The position numbers were made by a program, and so were the translations under genes. The notes beneath the pieces were generated by a model that saw only the letters and a list, made by a program, of their open reading frames with translations, had not been told where the DNA came from and made no database searches. This document shows, in pieces, positions 9,792 to 17,696 of a stretch of 21,197 nucleotides of DNA. Each line of letters begins with the position of its first letter. Positions within the stretch are counted from its first letter, which is position 1. The stretch comes from Pelomyxa schiedti (Eukaryota > Evosea > Pelobiontida > Pelomyxidae). The DNA is taken from NCBI GenBank assembly GCA_020536535.1, contig JAHLWZ010000917.1, positions 1-21,197 on the forward strand. Direction: 5' to 3'.

Positions 9792-11392
9792 ATGGATAGA
9801 CTAAGAGCCAGTGTGTTGAAATTCCAGCAGCAACATGAGGAGGCCCCCTCCGTGCAACAAGCCGAAGAAGACCTCCGCGCCGCCCAACAACAGTCCCGAG
9901 ACGCCAGCGCCGAAGTAGACACCATCACCAAGCAGCTCAACTTCCACACCGCCACCCTCGACCGCCACGAGGCCGACCTCGTCCCCATCCAGCAGAAGCT
10001 CTCCCGCGCCGACGACAACTACGTCCGCAGCGTCGCCCTCCAAGGAGACCGGCAGCTCGTCCAGAACCGGGCGCGCGTCGCGGCCGAGGAGGCGCAGGCG
10101 GCCCGCCGCAGGCTCGACGCCGAGAGGGAGAACACCGCGAGGCTGTGGGGCCAGTACGCCAGGGCGCTGGCGGCCGCGCTGGCGGCGGAGGACGCGAGGG
10201 CCTACGAGGCGGCGGAGCAGCACACCGTGGAGGCGACCGTGGTGCACGACGAGTGGGGCGACGCGGTGGACGCGGAGCAGCGCGCCCGCGTGGCCTGCGA
10301 CGCCGCCGAGCAGCAGGAGAGGCAGGCCCGGCGGGCCGCCGAGGACGCCGCGCAGAAGGAGGCCGACGCCGCCGCCGAGTGCAACGTCGCCAGGCAGCAG
10401 GAGACGTTCGTGAGGGACGCCATCTTCCAGACGCGCGCCCGGCTGCGCCGCATCGGCGGCGACCTCGAGGCCGCCCGCGCCCAGGCCGAGCTGTGCGCGC
10501 AGCAGGTGGCCGTGATGGAGGCCAGGCTGGAGACTGCCAAGATTTCAGAGGCAATCGCGGGCGTGGGGCTTACGAACAGCGGTATCGAGGAGCTGAGGAA
10601 GCTGGTCAATTCGCAGAGGGACACGGCTTCTGCTCAGGCGAAGCTCGAGTCTGTGATCAAGGTGGTGAAGAGTTTCAGCCAGGCCAGACTGGCCTCTGCT
10701 GACGCTAATGGCATGAAATACATTGCTATCATTGCGCACAACCTCTGCAAGCCTGCTATGAAGGCTTGGCTGATCAAGCATAAAGCAGTGCTTGACAAGT
10801 TCAACATTGTGGCAACTGGAACAACTGGGGATGTAGTTACACTTGGTGCTGGCCTAAAGCTGGCAAAGCATTGTAATTCTGGCCCGTTGGGAGGTGATCA
10901 GGTAAATTCTTCTTGCATCTTTTTTATGCTATGTACTTATGTACTTCATAGGAAATTGGCGCTCTTGCCGCTAGGCATCAGTTGCTTGCTTTAATCTTTT
11001 TCCGTGACCCCATGTCCGCACATCCTCACGAGCATGACGTGGAAGCCCTTTATCGGCTTTGTGATGTACATATGGTACCTTATGCCACAAATCCTGCCGC
11101 CGGGGATGCCATCATTTCACTACTCACTTCCAAGGTATGTGGTTCTTTTTTTCAGGGTTATTCATCAACTAATGGTATTGCACAGCCAAACAACTGGGAT
11201 CAACTTGACGAATTCCGTGAAAGAAACCCGGAGTGTGTTACTCCATTTGTAAAGAAATATATCGAAGAGCAAGACACAATGCTGCGCGACAAAGTTGACA
11301 TTGACAGGGTCGGCACCAGGGGAACACCACAGGCCCGAAACGGGGAGGCAAATCTGGTGAAAGTACCATCAAACATATATTCAGCAAGCTGA
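9792..11392 (+). CDS. mgsA: Methylglyoxal synthase with N-terminal coiled-coil extension
   Basis: Methylglyoxal synthase converts dihydroxyacetone phosphate to methylglyoxal and phosphate, a bypass of lower glycolysis known mainly from bacteria. Exons are 9792-10901, 10952-11134 and 11156-11392 (introns 50 and 21 nt), about 509 aa; reading through the in-frame 21-nt element gives 516. Residues ~10-300 are an Ala/Glu/Arg/Gln-rich, probably coiled-coil segment encoded in very GC-rich DNA. The synthase domain starts at MKYIAIIAHN (residue 308) and keeps ATGTTG, SGPLGGDQ (Asp 369, the catalytic-base position), FFRDP (Asp 389) and PHEHD (His 396, Asp 399); His 316 is also present. The Asp that follows this His in E. 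coli MgsA (HD) is Asn here. Typical MgsA is ~150 aa, so the coiled coil and ~100-residue tail are additions. The intron inside the GGDQ/EIGAL core shows it is a nuclear gene, not contamination. Confidence 0.92.
11135..11155 (+). other. Candidate 21-nt intron in the methylglyoxal synthase gene
   Basis: After LLTSK the sequence runs GTATGT, then GGTT, then a pyrimidine tract ending TTTCAG. This has the donor, tract and acceptor of a normal intron in this genome but is half the usual minimum length. It is a multiple of three without a stop, so retention would only add seven residues (VCGSFFQ). Sequence alone cannot decide. Confidence 0.4.
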
Positions 11393-11921
11393 ACACCTCA
11401 ACAATTGTTTTATTTGTAAAGGCAATAGGACCATTTTTTTTTGAATTCTTGAGCACTGAAAAGAAACAACACAATAACTCGAAAAGAAAAGGCCTTTTCT
11501 AGTGCTTGGTTTGGTTATGAGATCCTCAAGAGGCACACAAGGAAACTGCTGTTTTGCGTCACGTCGCCCAACAGTCCAAGAACAAAAAAAAATCCTTCGA
11601 TGAAACCTCAAGTTGTTGGTGGTCAAGACAAAATCAGGCACCTCGGAGACATGTCTGCTGTGTTGTGATCCCCTCGACCATTCCAACTCATAGTCGCCAA
11701 CGCACTCTTGGTAAACCTCCAACAACAAAACCACTTTCCAACCACAATACAACACAAAGTACCAACGACACGCAAACTTGTGTGGAGCTATTTTCTCCAC
11801 GGGGATGTTTGCCACAATAATGATATTGTTTATTGTTTCCTGCTACCACCCACCATCCTGTTGGTGCCTTCTCGTTGAAGAGAATTTACTTTCTTTGAAA
11901 TAGGGGCCAGGTGGATTTTTC
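11393..11921. other. Intergenic region, no supported gene
   Basis: This ~530-bp stretch holds the 3' flank of the methylglyoxal synthase gene and the promoter of the BIRC6-like gene. Open frames exist on both strands (minus 11815-11381, from a GTG; plus 11554-11820), but neither has recognisable motifs, and the minus one runs into the end of the upstream CDS. A T9 run occurs near 11435 and an A9 run near 11585. An upstream non-coding or first coding exon of the BIRC6-like gene could hide here; I could not identify one. Confidence 0.5.
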
Positions 11922-14774
11922 ATGGACAAAAACGGACAAAAAGTTAGGAAAAAAAAAGAAACCAACGACACACTTCGAAGTCACAACAGCGGTTTGGGAT
12001 GGGAGCGTCACATGCCAAAGGGATGGACCAGACGTTGGATCTGCTGGGTCAACTAACGTGAGTAGATCTGCACCTGGACTTCCACTGCGTGCTTGTTTTG
12101 TTGTTTTTCCCCCTCAGTACAACACTCTTTCTTGGCCCTAATGACAGCGTAAATAAAGGTCGACACAGCCAAGATCCAAAACACCAAAAAAACCAAAGAA
12201 GGCCAAGACCCCAAAAAAGAAAAAAGACAAAGGAGGCAAAGAAAAGGCTGCTAAACCACCTACCTCTTCTTCTTACGGGGGTTAGTATCTTAGTGTATGT
12301 CAGTTTTCCTACCCATATTACAGGGTCAAATTACTGGGCAAAGGGAACTGGTTACGGACATGGTTCTAGTTCAGCTTCTAAAGTTGTTCCCATTTCCCCT
12401 CTTCTGTATTAATAATTGCCAGTGGAACATAAATGAATACCTGACAACTCAAGCAGAGAAAGACAGAGCACTAGAACAAATTCTTGAGAGTAAGTTGGGG
12501 TAGAACCCTCGTAAATCAGTAACTTCAAACAGAAATACAGACTAAAATTGCAAAATCCAATACAAAGGTGGGTTATGAGGAACTGGAAGAATCTTGTCTT
12601 GTACCTGTCCTCGACTCTTATTTGAGAAATGACTCTCTCCTTGATATGGATAGGTACAAGCCAACTTATTCTGTTTCCAATTCAAATGTCTTATGCCAGG
12701 CATAACTCATTGTATACCCATATATTCTCAATTTGTCGAGGTTTAGCCTCCCACGACCAGCTTGCTCCCCTGCTAGGTGCCCTTCCAAATCAGGTTTTCC
12801 TCTTTAAACACACAAATATTTTCATCCAACTCGTGTTCAGACCACACCCTTGATAGACCTTCTTAAAAAACAACACACTCAAGCTTCTGTTTTCATTAAG
12901 CGGGCACCAGCTGACGCAAACGAGCCTGTAATTACGGTAGGTTTGCGCAATACTGGAAATCAATTAAAAACCGCCAGCTGGCAAAAACTATGATTTCTGC
13001 CTATGAGGAAGGCAATACTGCTCTCCAGAAGAGTGCGGTTAAGGCTCACGAACCCAGTACAGCAGCTACAGGCACGGCAGAAAAAAGTCCTGAAGCCACA
13101 ACATCAGAAACAGCAACAGAAAAACCTGGCACATCTACAACTGGAGAGCCTGAAACAGCAACAACATCAACCACAACAACAGAGCCAGCCACAAAAACAG
13201 AACCAGCATCAGCTGAAGGGGAAACATCAACAGCAGCCTCTACAACAACAGAAACAGCTTCTGCATCAGCACCAACAAGCACCACAGATTCTGCAGCCGC
13301 AGAGGCGTCTTCTACTACAGCTTCAGCTGCAGCAACTTCAGTTTCATCACCTCCAGCTAGTTCACCTACTGTAAGCCTCTTCTCCGTAAGAGCTTTGTCC
13401 TCACATATTTCAGGGTGAATCAAGTGAGAAATTTTATGTAACCGAGATGACACCTCTTACCTTTGAGGTATTCCTCTTCATCTTTCCGTTCTCTAAAAAA
13501 AACCGCAGGCTGTAACAATGGATCTTAGCAGCCACCATTTCTATAAGTATAGGGCCTTTCACCAAACTCTTTTGTCTTAACCTTTCTCAGCTCGTCATCG
13601 TCAGTAACAGCAAGTAAACAGAAGGTAATGAGACTTGCCCAAGAACAGGGAATGTAAGCCCTTGAGGTTCCCAAATCATTGCCAAAAGTTTTTGAATTTC
13701 TTCAGATTTGCTACTGCACTACCTCTTGATTGGCAGTCCAGTGTTTTTGTTAGAGCAGATGAAAACAATATGGATTTCCTACGAGCCCTAATAACTGGTA
13801 CCCGGTGTGAAACTTCAAATGGTTTGTCACCATGTTCAGGGCCCATGGCTGCGGACTATGGTTCTACAAGTACACCGTATGCTGGAGGCTGCTTTATGTT
13901 TGATATTTTTATCGTACTAAACTTTTTTCTCTTTGAAGTGAAAATCCCTTACCGTCTATAGCCTCATAACTACCCCGACTCTCCACCGCAAGTAAATTTG
14001 CAAACAACAGGCAATGGCGCAGTGCGCTTCAACCCCAATTTGTACAACTGTGGCAAAGGTAAACTGGTTCAACTTATATTCAATTTTAATACATAACTAG
14101 TGTGCCTATCCTTACTCGGGACATGGTCTGGGGCGGAGGTACTTGTCTGACAGTTGAGTTTTTCTTCAATTCTAACAATTTCAGGGGGAGACTTGGAATA
14201 GAAGCACAAGCACACTGCTTCAAGTACTTTCAGCCATACTTGCCAATTTTAACACCAATTTCAGGTTTTTGTGTCTGTTCAATCTCTCATCTTTGTCCCC
14301 ATGCCTTATTTTAATGAACCAGGCTATGAATCACAAATAGGTTGCCAACTATTGAGGTTACATTTCACTCACAACACAAACAGGATCATCATCAGGAGAT
14401 TCCCAGAACCGATCTTACAATGAAGTATTTTACTTTGAACATTTCTAAAACATCCAACTCCACGCAGGTTATCCGTATGGGTACACTTGATCACGCCATA
14501 ATCGGTCAACTTCAAAACCCATCCCCCGGGTTTGAGGTGACCCCACTCTGTACTTTTGTTCCTTCCTCACCCCAAACAATAACAGGAAGTTATCAGGAAG
14601 CACTTCTACCTTCTGCAACACCGCATTGTGGAGCAAGTCAATAGGTGGATTGCCGAAGATGAGAAATTCGGCAGCACTTCGCATGCTGCCAAACTCAGAG
14701 AACGCTTAGCCACAGCCAAAACCCTTTTTGCTGGTCTCAAGTACAGCTTTCCCCCACTGAAAGCTTGATGTAAA
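11922..14774 (+). CDS. BIRC6-like ubiquitin-conjugating enzyme (short form, ~22 exons)
   Basis: Predicted E2 enzyme that accepts ubiquitin on a cysteine and passes it to substrates. From 12169 the exons are 12169-12280, 12324-12382, 12423-12489, 12533-12653, 12700-12793, 12841-12936, 12978-13370, 13414-13467, 13509-13546, 13591-13653, 13706-13797, 13840-13913, 13962-14058, 14101-14138, 14185-14223, 14265-14340, 14384-14424, 14468-14536 and 14586-14774; before them, less surely, 11922-11942, 11990-12057 and 12118-12148. Total ~643 aa. BIRC6 signatures in order: [77 protein letters not shown] (active Cys ~495), [17 protein letters not shown] and VIRKHFYL. A Lys/Pro-rich linker precedes them, and a ~110-residue Thr/Ser/Ala/Glu-rich insert lies in exon 12978-13370. 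Human BIRC6 is over 4,800 aa with an N-terminal BIR domain; only its C-terminal portion is represented here. Confidence 0.9.
12149..12168 (+). other. Candidate 20-nt intron near the start of the BIRC6-like gene
   Basis: If the strong acceptor at 12117 (pyrimidine tract then CTCAG) is used, the exon reads [10 protein letters not shown] and frame with the Lys-rich linker is kept only by removing 20 nt beginning GTAAAT and ending CACAG. An alternative is one 101-nt intron from 12058 to 12158 ending in AAAG, which skips this exon and also keeps frame. Confidence 0.3.
13050..13370 (+). repeat. Low-complexity Thr/Ser/Ala/Glu-rich coding tract
   Basis: Within exon 12978-13370 of the BIRC6-like gene, ACA, GCA, TCA and GAA codons dominate, giving a disordered, acidic, potentially glycosylatable or phosphorylatable linker. 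Another frame yields a Gln-rich reading, which is a by-product of the CAN-rich composition. Human BIRC6 also has a variable linker near this point. Confidence 0.8.
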
Positions 14775-14914
14775 AACTATTTTTTTTAAATGCAACTTGG
14801 CCTCCTGCCTAATTTTGGTCTCGCGTTTTCACGATAAATGCACCAACGCTTTTTAAGTACAACGATCTGGAAAAAAACAAAAAAAACAAAAAAAACCTGA
14901 AAAACAAATAAACG
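14775..14914 (+). promoter_or_regulatory. Short A-rich intergenic spacer
   Basis: Only 140 bp separate the stop of the BIRC6-like gene from the next ATG. The last ~50 bp are A runs broken by single C or CC (about 14868-14914), so the 5' leader must be short and A-rich. No TATA element is evident. Confidence 0.5.
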
Positions 14915-17440
14915 ATGTCGCTTGGTTATACTTTGCCGGACGTCAACCAAAACGAGGTTTGGCTACGAGTATTTCTCCCTTTTTACTTATTAATCCGGGT
15001 CAAACAGGTCAAGGCAACAATCGATCCCCCAACAACGAAACTCGATACCCCTGCTCTGTCTTCAGTTGTGCAAGTTGAGCCTACGTCGCCAGTTCCCGTC
15101 ATTCAGCACGTGAAAGTACCCTGGAACCGAAACAACACCGCGTCAGTTAGGACTCACCGCCCTGCTGGTTCCAGGCAGCCGGCATCTGTTTACCTATCCA
15201 TGCTTAAGGTGGGCCTATCTGCCGGAATCGTACGCCAGAGAATGACCGTTGATGGGATGTCTGTGGCCGAAATAGACTCACTTTTCAGAGGTGTCACTTT
15301 GGATCCTGGCTGTGCCGCTACCACTGGCACGACTACTGCGACTACAACTCCTACTGTTTCTGTTTCCGAGTCTGACGCCAAGTCCACTAATACTGGTTAT
15401 CATACAGTAACATCGAGCGGAGCTATTTCCAATCCTGTTGCTCACAGGGGAAGTTGCATTAGAGTGGGCCTCACTAACACCAACACAAATAAATACATGA
15501 CTATGCTGAAAGCTGGTCTTTCAGAAGATGTTGTGAGGCAAAGAATGACTATCGTGGATCACCTTACTCCCGAGGCAGTAGAGGCTTTCTTCCAGAAGCT
15601 CGCTAATGTACCCTCAACCGATACCAAGTGCGATGCTGCTCCTACTACCGTTACAGAGAACACCGACCAGGGGATAACTCTTTGTAAATATACCAGTATG
15701 CTGAAGGCTGGTCTGTGTGCTGAAGTAATACAGCAGAAGATGGCCCTTGACGGTGTTGCACCTGCTCAGATTGAAGAATTTTTCAAGGCACACCAACTGC
15801 AGAGCACTATTGTCATTGACAGGGCAAATTCTTACTCATCTGTCACCAAGAGAACCATGTCCCCGGAGATAAACAAGCCCGTTGTTAACACATCGAGGTA
15901 CATTAAGATGCTCAAGGCAGGGGTTTCCGAGCCTCAAGTACGTCAAAGGATGACAATTGTCGACCACCTTTCAGCTGAGCAAGTTCAGCACTTCTTCCAA
16001 TTAATCCGTTCATCACCTATGGCAACAGCAATTCCTTGTAGCGGTGCAAAGTGCGGCTTGTATAGGTTCACTGAGATGATCAAAGCAGGGGTTCCCATTG
16101 AAGCAGTTCGACAGAAGATGGCTATTGATAAGGTCGCTCAGGAAGTCATTGATGCATACTTCTCTCAAGTACAAGAGCAATCTTGCCACCCAGTCTTCCT
16201 GAAGAAATACAAATCAATGTTGAAAGCTGGTTCTTCGGCGACCACTGTAGAACAGACCATGCGCCTCGATGGCATCAGTGACACGCAAATAAAAGAAATA
16301 AAGTTTCCGTCAGCCACATCTTCACTCGTACAAACACCTCTGTGCAATAAATGCGTGTATTCAACGATGCTACAAGTGGGTCTATCTGAGGCTGCAGTGC
16401 GGCAAAGGATGTCCGTGGATGGGGTCCCTCTTACTCAAATAGATCAATTTTTCAGCACCCATTCCACTCCAGCTTCCTTGACAGAATCCAGGAATAAGAC
16501 TTGCTCAGCCAAATACTCCATGATGATTAAAGCGGGCATTTCTGAAGGAGCAGTACGGCAGAGGATGATGGTGGTTGATAACCTCTCCCCGCCACAAGTC
16601 GATGCCTTCTTTTCTAAAATTTCCTCTGGTGTCAAGGCAACAGCGTTAGATCAGAGGCCGTTGAATACCACAGAGACTTTCAAGTTGACCCATAGGTGTA
16701 TCTATTCCAGAATGCTGAAAGCTGGACTGTCTGAAGCAATGGTGCGCCAGAGAATGCATGTGGATGGCGTTACACCTTTCGATGTAGATGCCTTCTTCTC
16801 TGAGGGGCTCACTGACCGGTGTTGCTGCACATTCTCTAGTAATTCCAGGGCAAACAGAGATGTAAGTTTGTATATTGCAATGCTGCATGTTGGTGTGCCG
16901 GAAGCCGCAGTGCAACAAAGGATGCTCCTAGATGGTATTGATAAGGCACAAGTAGACGCCCTTTTCCAATCTCAGACCTACAAGTCCGCATGCGCCTCAT
17001 GGCCCATTACAAGCCCATCATCTAACTCAACTTCCAGTTCCGCGTCTTGCACTTCCCCCACTGCAACTACAAAAACAGAAGAGGGTACCGCTCAACCAAC
17101 AGCCGCGGCACCAGTAACTGCGAAGCCGAGTGCACCAGTAACACTCTACACCAAGATGCTGCAAGCCGGAATTCCGGCCGAGGCCGTTCGTCAGCGTATG
17201 CTTGTGACAGACCACCTGACAACCCAGCAGGTAGAATCCTTCTTTGCCTGTGGGAATTCTACTGCTACTGGAACCGAGGAGCTTCCCATAATCACAGAGC
17301 CGCCACCCGCGGATGTTTCCATCTACACCGCAATGCTCCACGTGGGAGTCTGTGCCTACGCCGTGCGCCAAAAGATGGCCATAGATGGTATCCCCGAGCA
17401 CCAGATTGAGGCTTTCTTCGACTCTCATCTGGACCATTGA
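14915..17440 (+). CDS. Twelve-repeat 'MLKxG-VRQRM' protein (WASHC3/CCDC53-like motif)
   Basis: Unrecognised as a whole protein. After a Thr/Pro-rich N-terminus, a 34-35-residue motif occurs twelve times with variable linkers: Y-x-x-M-L-K-x-G-L/V-S-x-x-x-V-R-Q-R/K-M-x-x-D-G-...-F-F. A similar single motif (K-M-x-x-x-G-V-P...A-I-x-x-K-M-x-x-E/D-G) is known in the WASH-complex subunit CCDC53/WASHC3 and in some formin-like protist proteins, so an actin-regulatory scaffold role is possible but unproven. Four repeats (2, 4, 8, 11) have a one-residue-longer V-x-D-x-L centre instead of DG, and repeat 6 is degraded. Linkers contain Thr/Ser runs and Cys. The uninterrupted frame (841 codons) includes a 51-nt stop-free probable intron, 14957-15007 (GTTTGG...AAACAG); without it the protein is ~824 aa. 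Confidence 0.85.
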   Translation: MSLGYTLPDVNQNEVWLRVFLPFYLLIRVKQVKATIDPPTTKLDTPALSSVVQVEPTSPVPVIQHVKVPWNRNNTASVRTHRPAGSRQPASVYLSMLKVGLSAGIVRQRMTVDGMSVAEIDSLFRGVTLDPGCAATTGTTTATTTPTVSVSESDAKSTNTGYHTVTSSGAISNPVAHRGSCIRVGLTNTNTNKYMTMLKAGLSEDVVRQRMTIVDHLTPEAVEAFFQKLANVPSTDTKCDAAPTTVTENTDQGITLCKYTSMLKAGLCAEVIQQKMALDGVAPAQIEEFFKAHQLQSTIVIDRANSYSSVTKRTMSPEINKPVVNTSRYIKMLKAGVSEPQVRQRMTIVDHLSAEQVQHFFQLIRSSPMATAIPCSGAKCGLYRFTEMIKAGVPIEAVRQKMAIDKVAQEVIDAYFSQVQEQSCHPVFLKKYKSMLKAGSSATTVEQTMRLDGISDTQIKEIKFPSATSSLVQTPLCNKCVYSTMLQVGLSEAAVRQRMSVDGVPLTQIDQFFSTHSTPASLTESRNKTCSAKYSMMIKAGISEGAVRQRMMVVDNLSPPQVDAFFSKISSGVKATALDQRPLNTTETFKLTHRCIYSRMLKAGLSEAMVRQRMHVDGVTPFDVDAFFSEGLTDRCCCTFSSNSRANRDVSLYIAMLHVGVPEAAVQQRMLLDGIDKAQVDALFQSQTYKSACASWPITSPSSNSTSSSASCTSPTATTKTEEGTAQPTAAAPVTAKPSAPVTLYTKMLQAGIPAEAVRQRMLVTDHLTTQQVESFFACGNSTATGTEELPIITEPPPADVSIYTAMLHVGVCAYAVRQKMAIDGIPEHQIEAFFDSHLDH
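14957..15007 (+). other. Frame-preserving 51-nt intron in the repeat-protein gene
   Basis: The segment starts GTTTGG, has a pyrimidine-rich middle and a TTAAT branch-like element, and ends AAACAG. Its length matches the other introns in this window. It is divisible by three and stop-free, so it is hidden in the open frame, where it would encode a misleading hydrophobic stretch (VWLRVFLPFYLLI). Confidence 0.75.
15188..17421 (+). repeat. Array of twelve diverged ~34-residue coding repeats
   Basis: Repeats start at YLSMLK, YMTMLK, YTSMLK, YIKMLK, FTEMIK, YKSMLK, YSTMLQ, YSMMIK, YSRMLK, YIAMLH, YTKMLQ and YTAMLH. They are spaced about 50-75 codons apart by linkers with no similarity to each other. 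DNA similarity between units is low, so the array is old; conservation is at the protein level, mainly M-L-K-x-G, V-R-Q-R-M, D and the final FF. Confidence 0.9.
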
Positions 17441-17696
17441 ACTCCCAGCACCTTCAATCGCTCTTTAATAAAACTTCATTTTCTTCATCTTTTTATTTCA
17501 AATCGCCCACAGACAGCGCTATGTTTAGACATCAAGGTATTCGGTGCGAACGGGGAAAACGCCCACGGAAACACAAAATTAGCCAAAGAGAAAATATTAC
17601 CCCAATAAACAAAAAAAAAGGAGCCCGACCAGGCAACAACAAGCGGATCTCGGCGTAACCTCCATCTCCTCAGCAACACCACAAAGCACAGAGAAT
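17441..17696 (+). other. Intergenic spacer upstream of Sel1 copy 1
   Basis: This 256-bp spacer holds the likely polyadenylation region of the repeat-protein gene (AATAAA at 17467) and the promoter of the first Sel1 gene. An A9 run lies near 17611, and the 12-mer GCGGATCTCGGC (17643-17654), shared with the next Sel1 promoter, starts 54 bp before the ATG. Confidence 0.55.
17467..17472 (+). terminator. AATAAA polyadenylation signal of the repeat-protein gene
   Basis: A canonical AATAAA hexamer lies 27 bp after the stop codon at 17440 and is followed by a T-rich stretch, as expected for a cleavage and polyadenylation site. Confidence 0.55.

Noticed and set aside
9937-10554. Minus-strand 205-codon Arg/Pro/Ala-rich ORF, and a plus-strand Gly/Arg-rich ORF at 10145-10702
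   Set aside because: Both are by-products of the GC-rich coiled-coil coding DNA; the plus-strand frame starting at 9792 continues into methylglyoxal synthase.
11381-11815. Minus-strand 144-codon ORF downstream of methylglyoxal synthase
   Set aside because: It starts at GTG, overlaps the end of the upstream CDS, lacks recognisable motifs and is cysteine-rich in a random-looking way.
12089-12412. Plus-strand ORF reading through the Lys-rich linker into YWAKGTGYG
   Set aside because: It runs in a different frame through the linker and across a clear 43-nt GT-AG intron (12281-12323); splicing gives the sensible protein.
13003-13374. Gln-rich 123-codon ORF overlapping the BIRC6-like gene
   Set aside because: It is an alternate frame of CAN-rich low-complexity coding sequence and is not continuous with the E2 exons.
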